DNA of 64,000 bases from Benincasa hispida (Eukaryota > Streptophyta > Magnoliopsida > Cucurbitales > Cucurbitaceae), in NCBI RefSeq assembly GCF_009727055.1, contig NC_052349.1:44831482-44895481 (forward strand). The letters run 5' to 3'. Every line of letters starts with the position of its first letter. Position 1 is the first letter of the stretch. Both the position numbers and the translations under genes were made by a program. The notes below the pieces were generated by a model. It did not search any database and was not told where the DNA came from. It saw only the letters and a list, made by a program, of their open reading frames with translations. Positions 1 to 9,411 of this stretch are shown in pieces.

Positions 1-356
1 CTGATTCAGGACATGTCTAACCAGCCATCACCTTCACCCATCCTAATATCCTCTCCGTGGATGCCTCAAACCCCTGTGGCACCCCGCCATTTACTCCACC
101 TATCCCAGCCTCTAACAGTCCTGCGTCAGAGCAATACCTTGAGACTTGGCAGAGTTAGCAAGACGTGATGAAGAGGAATTATTTGGAGCTATTCTAGCAT
201 CACTCAAGCCAGAGTAAGGAAGTAACTCAAAGTGATGCATTCAGATCCACCAAATGCATCACTCGACTGTTGGATGAAACAGAAGGATATACAGTGATGC
301 TAGAAAAGAGATGGAAAATGAAGAAAGGGAAGAGAATGAATGAAGAGAAAAAAAAA
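1..356. other. non-coding 3' part of Ath-1
   Basis: No open frame of note is seen. The minus strand continues the Ser/Pro-rich composition of the neighbouring ORF past an A-rich run (349-358) but is broken by several stops. It probably belongs to the decayed 3' part of the env-position gene or the 3' non-coding region of Ath-1. Confidence 0.4.
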
Positions 357-908
357 TTAGAGAAAAGAGTGCGCCCGACCGCGTTCCGAGTAAATTGTGG
401 CTAAGGGTTCAATGGATAGAGGGGGAGGTGGATGCACCGCCGGAGATGGTGCAGTATAGACATAGGTAGGAAGGGGTTCATGCGTTGCACCCACCAAGGT
501 TATGTTCGAGATAATTGGTGGTGGGGTAGGCTTGGTATAAGGTTTGGATGCGGCCATAGATAACAGACGCGTCTTGGTCTTGGCTGGTGTCTTTACCCTT
601 GGTTTAGGGGCAGACTTGGGTTTTTGTGGGGTTTTAGCCCTAGGCAGAGAAGTTTTGGCCAGAGGGTTTATAGGTTTCTTAGAGCTCTTAGCCAAAGCTT
701 TCATGAATGTGGAAGGAGGTGTAGGGGCGGCCAGACGCTGGGCAGAGGTAGCGCCGCCGTAAGAGGCTTTCGATTGGGTAGAGACGGAGGTTGATTTCCT
801 AGGGCTAGGTGGTGGTGAACTTGAAAATGAAGAGGAGGAGAAGGAACTTACCGGCGAATCATTGCCTAGGCTATAGCTTTGGTTCTGATAATCTGAGCCA
901 GACGACAT
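357..908 (-). CDS. Ser/Pro/Lys-rich ORF in the env position of Ath-1
   Basis: This is a 183-residue open frame starting at a genuine ATG (908-906). Residues 1-50 are Ser-rich with a run of SSPPPSP type, residues 60-125 are Lys/Pro/Thr-rich and basic, and the C-terminal third is Pro-rich. No catalytic motif, signal peptide or clear membrane span is visible. It lies about 500 bases downstream of the integrase on the same strand, where Athila elements often have a third ORF called env-like. I infer an env-like N-terminal fragment from position only; the frame ends at 357 next to an A-run, so it is probably truncated by a frameshift. An unrelated low-complexity ORF is the alternative. Confidence 0.4.
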   Translation of the reverse strand: MSSGSDYQNQSYSLGNDSPVSSFSSSSFSSSPPPSPRKSTSVSTQSKASYGGATSAQRLAAPTPPSTFMKALAKSSKKPINPLAKTSLPRAKTPQKPKSAPKPRVKTPAKTKTRLLSMAASKPYTKPTPPPIISNITLVGATHEPLPTYVYTAPSPAVHPPPPLSIEPLATIYSERGRAHSFL

Positions 909-1406
909 TGTTCACCGGAGATGCTAAGCGAGAGAGGAAAAATGGAGGTTTGATCGATCTGAGGTTCTAAGATTTATGAAGAAATAGAGGTTCGTAGGCA
1001 CGGTGAAGGAGAAGAAGAAACGGTTTGGTTCAAGTGAGGTTTTTGTAGGGGGAGAGGATGATTGTAGCTGACGTCTGCAATTAATGCAAACTGGAAGGGT
1101 CTCCTCGTTTAGCCAAAACACTCAAGTGTTTTGTGTTTTCGAGACGCGTCCCTTCAACTGCCTCTTGCATTAGACTTGTGTTTAACGTGTCCAATGTTTC
1201 AGTTTTAATTATACACAACTTTTCTAAAAGAAAAACAATCAAATTTCCAAATTTTGTAAAGGCAAAACCATCAACTTAAAACCTTCAAATAACTAAACTA
1301 ACAAATTCAAACATAACTTAAAATACAGAATGCAAAAGAATAAGGTTGAGAGAGGCGTCCCGGGAAGATGTGGCGTTACAACTGCAGAGATGCCTCGACG
1401 CAAGCT
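909..1406 (-). other. spacer between integrase and env-position ORF of Ath-1
   Basis: About 500 bases with no convincing gene. The short frame at 924-1121 has no recognisable feature. The 1200-1330 part is AT-rich and without long frames. Confidence 0.4.
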
Positions 1407-2802
1407 TCAACTTGTCTCGCGTAGTGCAAGAGATGACTTTTGGCATTCCACTTCGTCTTCAAAGTATGACTTAACCCTTTGGCCGTTTACCTTGAACGCA
1501 TCAGTGCCATCTTCTCGCATTAATTCCACAGTACCATAGGGAAAGATCGTTTTAATTATGAAGGGCCTGGACCATCTAGATTTCAATTTTCCTGGAAACA
1601 ATGCAAGCATGAGTTGAACAATAAAACTTTCTGACCAACAATAAGTACCTTCTTACTGATGCCTTGGTCGTGCCAATGCTTTGTCTTTTCCTTGTAGATT
1701 TTGTTGTTTTCATATGCGTTCATTCACCATTCTTCGAGCTCGTTGATCTGAAGCCTGCGTTGAACGCCTGCCGCATCCGGATTCATATTCAACTTCTTTA
1801 CTGCCCAAAATGCCTTATGCTTCAACTCTATAGGAAGATGACATACTTTACCAAATACAAGTGAGTAAGGAGACATACCTATAGGCGTTTAGTATGCAGT
1901 CCTGTAGGCTCAGAGTGGTTCATCCAGCCTCTACGCCCAATCTTTCCACATTGTGCTGACGACTTTTTCCAGAATTGATTTGATTTCTCAATTTGAAATT
2001 TCTGCCTGACCGTTTGTCTGAGGGTGGTAGGCGGTATCAATCTTGTGCCTGACATTATATTTTGCAAGTAATTTTGAGACAATGCGATTGATAAATGCGT
2101 ACCTTCATCGCTTATCAGAGCTCTCGGCGTTCCATAGCGTGTGAAAATATTCCTAATAAGAAATTTAGATACAGTAGACGCGTCATTTATGGCACAGGCT
2201 ACTACCTCTACCCACTTAGATACATAGTCTACAACTAACAGGATATATTGCTGACCACAAGACAGAGGGAACGGGCCCATAAAATCTATGCCCCAGACAT
2301 CAAACAACTCCATTTCAAGAATATTATTCAAGGGCATTGCGTTCCTTGAAGAAATATTCCCTGTTCGTTAGCAGGGGTCACAATTTTGAACAAACTCTCG
2401 TGCGTCCTTAAAAAGGGTAAGCCAAAAGTAACTACATTGAAGGACTTTCGCCATGGTCCTTTGCCCACCAAAATGCCCACCATAAGGAGAATTATGACAC
2501 TCGGCCAGGATATGTTGTGTCTTCTCCCCTGGGACACATCGACGCAGTATAAAGTATGGGCCTTGTTTGTATAGAAACGGTTCGTCCCAGAAATAAAACA
2601 TACTGTCATGGACTAGCCGTTTCTTCTGCTGGGAATTGAAGTTTTTAGGGAACTGCTTGGTGGTCAAGTAATTAACTATATTAGCATACCAAGGTTCCCT
2701 GTCTTCAATTCTAAACAGGCTCTCATCAGGGAATGCGTCCTTGATGTCATTTTCCTGGACTTGCATTTCTTGATTTTCAAGTCTGGACAAGTGGTCAGCC
2801 AC
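1407..2802 (-). pseudogene. Ath-1 integrase (broken)
   Basis: Integrase inserts the retrotransposon cDNA into host DNA. Reading right to left: the tail of RNase H (ADHLSRLE at about 2800), an N-terminal HHCC zinc-binding region (about 2480-2370, with HNSPYGGHFGG and NCDPC), and the catalytic core with its first Asp in WGIDFMGP (about 2290) and second Asp in ISDEGTH (about 2100). The third catalytic acid region follows a frameshift near 2050. The C-terminal domain at 1610-1407 contains KVNGQRVKSYFE and is typical of gypsy integrase tails. The frameshifts near 2340 and 2050 and stops between 1879 and 1610 make it non-functional. Plant Athila homologues have the same domain order. Confidence 0.85.
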
Positions 2803-3903
2803 CTAATTTTCTGTTCCCTTTCTGTCTTGGATGTCAATGTCAAATTCTTGTAGTAGTAGAACCCATCTTATCAATCTCGGCTTTGCGTCCTTCTTGCTCA
2901 TCAGGAACTTGATGGCTGAGTGGTCGGGGTAGTCTTCATTAAAAACATAGGGCCGGTTCGCCTCCAATAATGCGCTCAAAGGTCACGCAATCTGAGAAAA
3001 GCTTCTAACGAACCATCTATAGAAGCCAGCATGTCCTAGAAAACTTCTTAGCTTTTTTACATTCGCTGGTGGTGGAAGTTTTGCTATTACATCAATCTTG
3101 GCTCCATCCACTTCCAAACCAGCCTTGGATACTTTATGCCTCAAAACAATTCCTTCTGTCACCATGAAGTGACATTTTTCCCAATTCAGTACTAAGTTTG
3201 TTTCCTCGTACCGAGTGAGGACGACTTCTAAGTTATCCAGGCATGACTAGAATGAGTCTCCAAAGATTGAAAAGTCATCCATAAAGACTTCCACGGTCCT
3301 CTCCAGGAAGACAGAGAAAATGGCCATCATACAGCGTTGAAATGTCCCTAGTGCGTTGCATAACCCAAAGGGCATGCGTCTGAATGCGAAAGTGCCAAAG
3401 GGACAAGTGAACGTGGTCTTCTCTTGATCTTCCGGATCTATTAAAATCTGGTTGTAACCAGAATAACCATCGAGAAAACAATAAAACTCTTTACCTACAA
3501 GTCTATGAAGCATCTAATCGATGAAAGGAAGAGGAAAGTGATCCTTTTTAATTGCTGCGTTGAGTTTCCGATAATCCATACAAATTTGCCAGCCTGTGAC
3601 AGTTCTTGAAGGAATGCGTTCATTGTTGTTGTTTACTATCACGGTCGTTCCCCCTTTCTTGAGAACGCGTTGAACTGGACTAACCCAACTGCTGTCAGAT
3701 ATAAGATAAATAACTCCTATGTCCAACCATTTTAAAATTTCTTTTTTGACCACTTCTTTCATAATGGGGTTAAGCCTTCTTTGAGGCTCGATTGACCCCG
3801 TCTTCCCTTCCTGCAGCCTAATTTTGTGCATACAATAGGATGGACTTATTCCACGAATATCTGCAAGTATCCACCCTATGGCGCGTTTATGTTTCTTCAA
3901 CAT
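2803..3903 (-). pseudogene. Ath-1 reverse transcriptase with most of RNase H deleted
   Basis: RT copies element RNA into DNA. Visible blocks in order: WQICMDYRKLNAA (about 3590), FPLPFID followed by a stop at 3514-3516, FYCFLDGYSGYNQI (about 3480), GTFAFRRMPFGLCNA (about 3390), and the catalytic box FMDDF (about 3280), which matches the gypsy form of YXDD. The thumb/connection LRSFLGHAGFYRWF is at about 3040. The text then jumps from the region just after the connection straight to [13 protein letters not shown] sequence (about 2930), so the part of RNase H with its first catalytic acids is missing. Further stops are at 3244-3246 and about 2982. The gene is dead. Confidence 0.87.
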
Positions 3904-4094
3904 CTACAAGAGTGAATCTTCATTAGGCTTTGTGAGATTAGCGGAAATGATAACAGGCAATGTATTATTAGTTCCAAGAAAAGCGTATTTCAAATGTCTG
4001 GTTAACTATTTTAATTCAAGTTCAGGTGGTTGTTCAAGTGAAGGACGCATTGGTTTTATCTGCTGCTCACTCAGACTTGGCAGCTCGGATTCCT

Positions 4095-5081
4095 TTAGGG
4101 TTCCCTCCAACTCGAGAACTTCACGTACTCGAGTCTCTTCTTCATCAATTCAATATTGTTTAGCTGACAATCATCACTGTCTGGGAATTTTAATGCGTTG
4201 AGCACATTAAATTTCACCTCTTCATTATCCATGCGCATGGTTAGCTCACCTTTATGCACGTCAATCAAAACTTTCCCAGTAGCCAAGAAAGGGCGTCCAA
4301 GGATGATTGGAACCTCCCTATCTGCTTTATAATCCAGAATAATGAAGTCTGCTGAGAATATGAGATTGTCAACCTTCACCAAAACATCTTCAATCTTCCC
4401 TTCCGGGTATTTAATTGTCCTATCAGCAAGTTGAAGGGTGATAGAAGTAGGTTGTGCCTCGCCAATCCTCAATTTCTTAAAAACTGAAAGGGGCATGAGA
4501 TTGATGCTCGCTCCTAGGTCGCACAACGCATGACCCACATCTAATCCTCCAATTGAACAAGGAACTATGAAGCTCCCTGGGTCCTTCTGCTTCTGTGGTA
4601 GCTTGTTGCTTACTAACGCGTTGCATTCCTGCATTAGTGCTATTACTTCTTTCTCACTGACTTTTCTCTTTTTTGTCAAAATGTCCTTAAAAAACTTCAC
4701 ATATATTGGCATCTTCTCCAAAGCTTCTATGAGTGGAATGTTGATGTGCAACTGCTTTAGGAGCTCGAGAAAGCGCTTGAACTGATGTTCATCATTCTTC
4801 TTCATCAGATGCCTGGGGAATGGTGCGTTCAGAGGCACCTTTTGCTTTCCCACGTTAGACGTGCTGGTTTCCAAATGGCTTGTATTTTCTGGTGTTCTCT
4901 CTTCCTGATCCATTGAACATGTAATGCATTCTTTCGAAGGACTATTGTTTCTTGGATTCATCTTTCTTTCTACAAGGGCTCTTCCACTCCGCAACGTCAC
5001 TGTATGACATTGCTCTTTTTTGTTATTATTCCCAGGTGTCTCTGTACTGCTAGGTAAAACGCCTGGCTGCCTGCTTTTCAA
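4095..5081 (-). CDS. Ath-1 protease region of the gag-pol polyprotein
   Basis: This is the longest uninterrupted stretch of the element (about 328 codons); the true start lies upstream in the polyprotein, so 5081 is only the limit of the open segment. The retroviral-type aspartic protease, which cleaves the polyprotein, is recognised by HALCDLGASINLMPLS (about 4530-4485) and the closing IILGRPFLATG (about 4310-4280). The active-site triad reads D-L-G rather than D-T/S-G, a form shared by the other Athila copies here. The first 100 residues are a hydrophilic linker from gag. A frame break separates it from RT at about 4095. Confidence 0.8.
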   Translation of the reverse strand: MKSRQPGVLPSSTETPGNNNKKEQCHTVTLRSGRALVERKMNPRNNSPSKECITCSMDQEERTPENTSHLETSTSNVGKQKVPLNAPFPRHLMKKNDEHQFKRFLELLKQLHINIPLIEALEKMPIYVKFFKDILTKKRKVSEKEVIALMQECNALVSNKLPQKQKDPGSFIVPCSIGGLDVGHALCDLGASINLMPLSVFKKLRIGEAQPTSITLQLADRTIKYPEGKIEDVLVKVDNLIFSADFIILDYKADREVPIILGRPFLATGKVLIDVHKGELTMRMDNEEVKFNVLNALKFPDSDDCQLNNIELMKKRLEYVKFSSWREP

Positions 5082-5240
5082 CTCGCTTGCAATCTACCCC
5101 ACTTGGATTTCTAGGTTTCTGATTGATGACGTCTGGCTCTTCAGCATTGTGTCATTCTAGGCTATGTATTCCTTCAATAGGTTTTCCAGCGGAGTTCCAG
5201 AACTCGATGCGTGGCCATCTCTATTGAAGGGCTGTTAATG

Positions 5241-6514
5241 CTATTGATGTGTTTGTTGAAAGACAGGCGGCGGTCCATTCCTTTGTTGATGGCTCGCGCT
5301 TGGGTGGTGCTCTTGCTGATTTCCTTCTGTCCAAGAAAAATTCGGATAGTTTCTCCATCTAGGGTTATAAGTATTAGAAAATGGGTTATTCTTGATGAAA
5401 CATACTAACTGAGGGTTTTGAGGACACTCAGCATTTGAGTGAAAATCTCCGTATCCTACATAGGTTACTATGGGTTGCCCAAACGCCTCCACTTGATTCA
5501 TCTTTTGCTGGTTTAGTGCATTACCTAGCGTTATGTTCTGTAGAAGGTTGGTCATGGTAGCCACTTGAGCGGAGAGCGTGACTATCGCGTTGGCATCAAC
5601 AGAGTTAATGTTCTGAGATCTTCTTCACCTGTCATTTCTTCCATCGTATGTGTCATCTACATACTCCATGTTATGTTTGGCAATGCGGTCTAATATTTCT
5701 TTAGCTTCAGTATAGTATTTGTCCATCAGTCCTCAAGGCTGTTGCTGCGTCTGCTGCCATCTGTGATGCCCTGTTTAGTCCGCCATAAAATGTCTCCATC
5801 TGAATAGTCAAAAGTAGTCCATGATTCGGGTAGTTCTTGACCAAGCCCTTGAAACGCTCCCATACAGCACTCAAGGTCTCAGTGTCTTCCTGCTCAAAGT
5901 TCATGATTTCCCGACGCCTCCTAGCGTTAGTGGTAGGTGAGAAGTATTTCTACATAAACTTTTCCACCAACTTTTCCCATATGGTGATTTCCCCAGGCTC
6001 TAGTGAACTCACCCATCGCTTTGCGTCGTCTCGCAAAGAATAGGGAAACAAGTAGAGCCTGATTGACTCTGGTGTGATTCCAGGAATCACAAAGGAATTG
6101 CACGTTTCCAGGAAACGCTTCTTATGGGCATGAGAATCTTTGCCAGGGCTACCCCCAAACTGCCCAATGGTCTGGAGCATTTGGAGCATAATAAATTTCA
6201 ATTTCAAACCTGGTTCCATCAGGTGTCGGATATATGATTCCTGGAGAGAAATCATATAGAACAGGGGACGCGTATTCTCTCATAGGACGCGTGCTGTTGT
6301 TTGCCATCAGGATTGGGTTCTGTGCAGTGTGAGCCAGTTGTTGAGCTAGTTGTTGATTTTGTTGTTCTTCCGCCATTGCTCTTTCCCTTTCCTGCTGTCT
6401 GAGTAACTGTTGCCTCAACCTTCGACGACGGTTGGATCGATTCCTACGCCGGAATGTACGTTCAATCTCAGGGTTGTATCTGAACTCAAGAGTGTTCTCT
6501 CTGTTTATACACAT
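5241..6514 (-). pseudogene. Ath-1 gag (broken)
   Basis: Gag forms the virus-like particle that packages element RNA. The N-terminal part has a Gln-rich, Arg-rich stretch followed by MREYASPVLYDFSPGI (about 6290-6240), a signature of Athila-type Gag. The capsid-like core continues with LFPYSLRDDAKRWVSSLEPG (about 6060-6000) and NYPNHGLLLTIQMETFYGGL (about 5840-5780). A zinc-knuckle-like Cys/His region lies near 5450-5400 (AECPQNPQLV). Frame changes occur near 6200 and 5735, and there is a stop at about 5950, so it is a pseudogene. It starts a short distance downstream of the primer site, as usual for the family. Confidence 0.85.
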
Positions 6515-6608
6515 TCACAAGCCTAGGCGTAGCTTATAATACTTCCTTAATTGAATTGTCCCTACAACAAATACAAACAGAATTACTAGTTAGATTTTGT
6601 TGTTGAAT

Positions 6609-6626
6609 CCCCGGCAACAGCGCCAA
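6609..6626 (-). promoter_or_regulatory. primer-binding site of Ath-1 (tRNA-Asp)
   Basis: The minus strand matches 17 of 18 bases of TGGCGCCGTTGCCGGGGA, the complement of the 3' end of plant tRNA-Asp(GUC) including CCA. It lies six bases inside the 5' LTR, the same spacing as in the other Athila copies here, and primes minus-strand cDNA synthesis. Confidence 0.93.
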
Positions 6627-6632
6627 AAACTT

Positions 6633-7968
6633 GTTCGCTTGCTATCATGAGATGCTTTAGGAGTATATAAAGTGAAACAAATTGGAAGAATAAAGTCTAA
6701 GTAGTGTGTTCTGCCTTATTGCATTTAAATGAATACAATGCATTGGGGCATTAGTATTATGCACAGAAGGCACACAACCCCTTATAATAACGTTCAAGTT
6801 TTCCTAGATTAAACCCAAGTATAAATCTAATCTAGGTTCTTGGCAAGTCCAAGGTCGATCACAGGGATTCAGTTTCACTAACATAGATCATGCGTTGTAC
6901 TTGCAGTAGGAGGTTTTTCCTAAATGAATGTGAAAGATGTATTATTTACACTAACATGCTATGCCTGTGCAAGATAATACAAAAGAGTTGAGTGGAAAAT
7001 GAAAAATCATGTGAAAATGGAATTTAAGTAGGTGGACGTGCCGGTTAAAGATAATTGCACACAACTGATGTAATGTGGATGAAATGGGATGGGTTGTTTA
7101 TCTTTCTGTTCATGCGTTAGACATCATTCAACACTTCTCTATGCGAATAACATACAAGCCTATCTCTAGGGTGCATACAAGTCTTTACAAAGAACTATAT
7201 TCAATCAAAATGAAATGGAAATGATATTAAGAGAGAAACTGAGTCAAGCCAAAGAATACAATCTCTTGTAGTTCTTTGGCTCAATCTTGTTGTGTACAAT
7301 CACTTTAAAGAGCCGAGGATAGAGTATCTTTCTCAAGAATAACTTTCTTCACTCCCTAGCCGGAGGTGGTAGTGGTTCTCAGCTTCTTCGATCGTCTTAC
7401 ACCTCGGCACGGCTTGTACAAACTAAAACTAAGTCTACAAATTTACAGAGAGTAGGAGTTCTCATTCTCCGAACTCTTAATTCTGGAGGGTCTTCAAGTA
7501 TTTATAAGGCGTTGGTCTCGCCCACTTGGAGGATGGGCTACATTTAAGTCCATGCCCTGGTCAGCATTAAACTCCATGTCCTGGCTGGAAGCTTTTCAGA
7601 CACCGCCTGCTGCTGGAAGCTTTTCAGACGCTGCCTATTGCAAGTGCCCATGCTTGCAAGTGGTGATGTGACACAATCAGCCCGAAGTAATGAATCTTCT
7701 ATGCGTTGAATTTCCTTCGACGCATGGCTCATGTGTTAGCGCGTATCTTGCGGCACTTGTCTAATGTGTTATTGTCAGATCTTGTGTTGAAATCCTGCAA
7801 AGTAATGCGTTAGCGCCGCGATTTTTAGTGATAAACTTCTTTTACATGAAATTTCTATTATTTAAGTAAATCCATGCGTTTCTATTAAAAATGAGGAAAG
7901 TTTATCATTAAAAACCCTAATTGTTCTAACTTAAGATCAAAGATAACTTGTATTTTTACAAGTTATCA
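6633..7968 (-). repeat. 5' LTR of Ath-1 (LTR family C)
   Basis: A 1336-bp LTR. In its own orientation it begins TGATAACTTGTAAAAATAC at 7968 and ends GCGAACA at 6633, so it has TG...CA ends. The first 27 nt form a hairpin. The right boundary is set by the switch to Ath-2 gag and the left by the primer site. A minus-strand TATA box is at 7499-7506. Short ORFs inside it are chance frames. There is no second copy in the window to date it against. Confidence 0.87.
7499..7506 (-). promoter_or_regulatory. TATA box in the Ath-1 LTR
   Basis: The minus strand reads CTTATAAATACTTG. The same TATAAATA element occurs at an equivalent place in the other Athila LTR families of this window, supporting a role as the LTR promoter. 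Confidence 0.6.
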
Positions 7969-9194
7969 TAGAGCCTCACTCTTTTCAATATAATGCTTTA
8001 ATGATGTCTCCATAGACGAGGTACTGCAAGAGGTATCATATGCGAACAGTTGGTCACATAGTTGTATACCTTGAGAATTACTCGGGCTACAGTCGGAGGT
8101 AGTGAAGACCGGAGGATTGCCTCGATTCTCTTGATAACTAAATTGATAGAGACGATGGCCCTCGTGATTGAAGTTCTCATCCAAACCGAAAATTGGGTGA
8201 CCTCCCCAACCAATGTTGTGGTTGTTGCCCCATGATTCATCATAAATAGCATATACGGGTTGTTTATCCCATGGGCAGATGTCTACTGGATGTACCTCTC
8301 CCCATTGAGTGCAATCCATAGCGGTCATATGAGTCACCGCATTAACTTGTGTTGTTCCTTAGGAAAGAGTTTTCTGCTGATTAGCCACCGTCTGGAGGAA
8401 AGATGTCATCATGGTCATTTACTCGACCAATGCGCTCATTGTGTTCGTTGGCACATCGACCCTTTCTACTCTTTCTGGCTCTAGACATCTTAACTTAAGC
8501 CCATTATCAATCCATTCGTCAGAATGTCGCAATACACGATCCAGTATGTTCTTTGCTTCCATATATGACTTATTCATTAATCCTCCCTCTGTAGAGGAGT
8601 CGGCTACTGCTTGCGTTGATGGGTCTAGGCCATTGTAAAAGGTTTCCATCAAGATACTATCAGGAATCCCACTATGCGGACAGTTCTTTATTAACTGCCA
8701 GAATCACACCCAATCGGTGCTCAGGATTTCATAACTCTTTTGCTCGAAATTCAACACCTATCTTCGCCTCTTTGTGCTATTGATGAACCTATCAACCAAC
8801 TGTTCCCATCCATGAATTTCGCCCGGTTCTAATGCTTGAGCCCACCTCTTTGCTTCATCCCGTAATGTGTACAGGAATAGATACAGTTTAAGGATTTCTT
8901 GAGTTACACCAGGCAGGGAGAATGCGCTACACATGTCTGCGAAGTTAGTTAAATGTGCGTGTGGGTCTTCTCCCCATGTCCCACATTCTGAATCATTTGC
9001 AACATGATAGGTTTTATTTCAAATCTTGCATTTCCCTCAGCTACTAGTCTTGAAATCCCTGGTGAAAAATTGTAAAAATCTGGCGCTGCATACTCCCTCA
9101 TAGGGATGTTTTGGTCAACGATAAGAAAAACAGGATCTTGCACTGGAAAATCTCCCCTCAGGTTTCCAGCAGGTGCCATATTCTCTTCAGCCAT
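7969..9194 (-). pseudogene. Ath-2 gag, cut by Ath-1
   Basis: Athila-type Gag. It starts with an ATG at 9194 (MAEENMAP), followed by MREYAAPDFYNFSPGI (about 9105-9055), the family signature. The core continues with LRDEAKRWAQALEPGEI (about 8865-8815) and METFYNGLDPSTQAVADSS (about 8650-8595). A Cys/His-poor region replaces the zinc knuckle near 8320-8270 (CTQWGEVHPVDICPWDKQ). A stop at about 8780 and frame changes are present. The gene stops at 7969 because the whole Ath-1 element is inserted there; the rest of Ath-2 pol must lie left of the window. Sequence is well diverged from the Ath-1 gag. Confidence 0.84.
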
Positions 9195-9387
9195 ACTTCT
9201 TCACCAATTAATTCAGCCCTAATGAAATCTGTGCGAAGAATATTCTTGATCTCTGGGTCCACTTAGAGTTATAAGATCACCCCAGCACTCCTAAGTCATC
9301 AGACTACTCTCCATATTGAACAGTCAGTACAAAGAGATATGTCCTGCAAAATACCAAAAACCACTCAAACAATAAACCGTTAACCAC

Positions 9388-9405
9388 TCCCCGGCAATGG
9401 CACCA
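9388..9405 (-). promoter_or_regulatory. primer-binding site of Ath-2 (tRNA-Asp)
   Basis: The minus strand matches 16 of 18 bases of the tRNA-Asp complement, with two transitions. It is six bases from the LTR edge. Confidence 0.88.
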
Positions 9406-9411
9406 TAAACT

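Larger units (their letters stand above)
1..7968 (-). mobile_element. Ath-1: Athila-type Ty3/gypsy retrotransposon, 3' LTR outside window
   Basis: The element reads right to left: 5' LTR (6633-7968), tRNA-Asp primer site, gag, aspartic protease, reverse transcriptase, a truncated RNase H, integrase, then an extra ORF where Athila elements carry an env-like gene. The gene order (integrase after RNase H) and the tRNA-Asp primer place it in Ty3/gypsy, Athila type. The right end abuts TAGAG (7969-7973), the presumed target-site duplication inside the gag of Ath-2; the matching copy lies outside the window. Stops and frameshifts in gag, RT and integrase make it non-autonomous. Confidence 0.88.
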
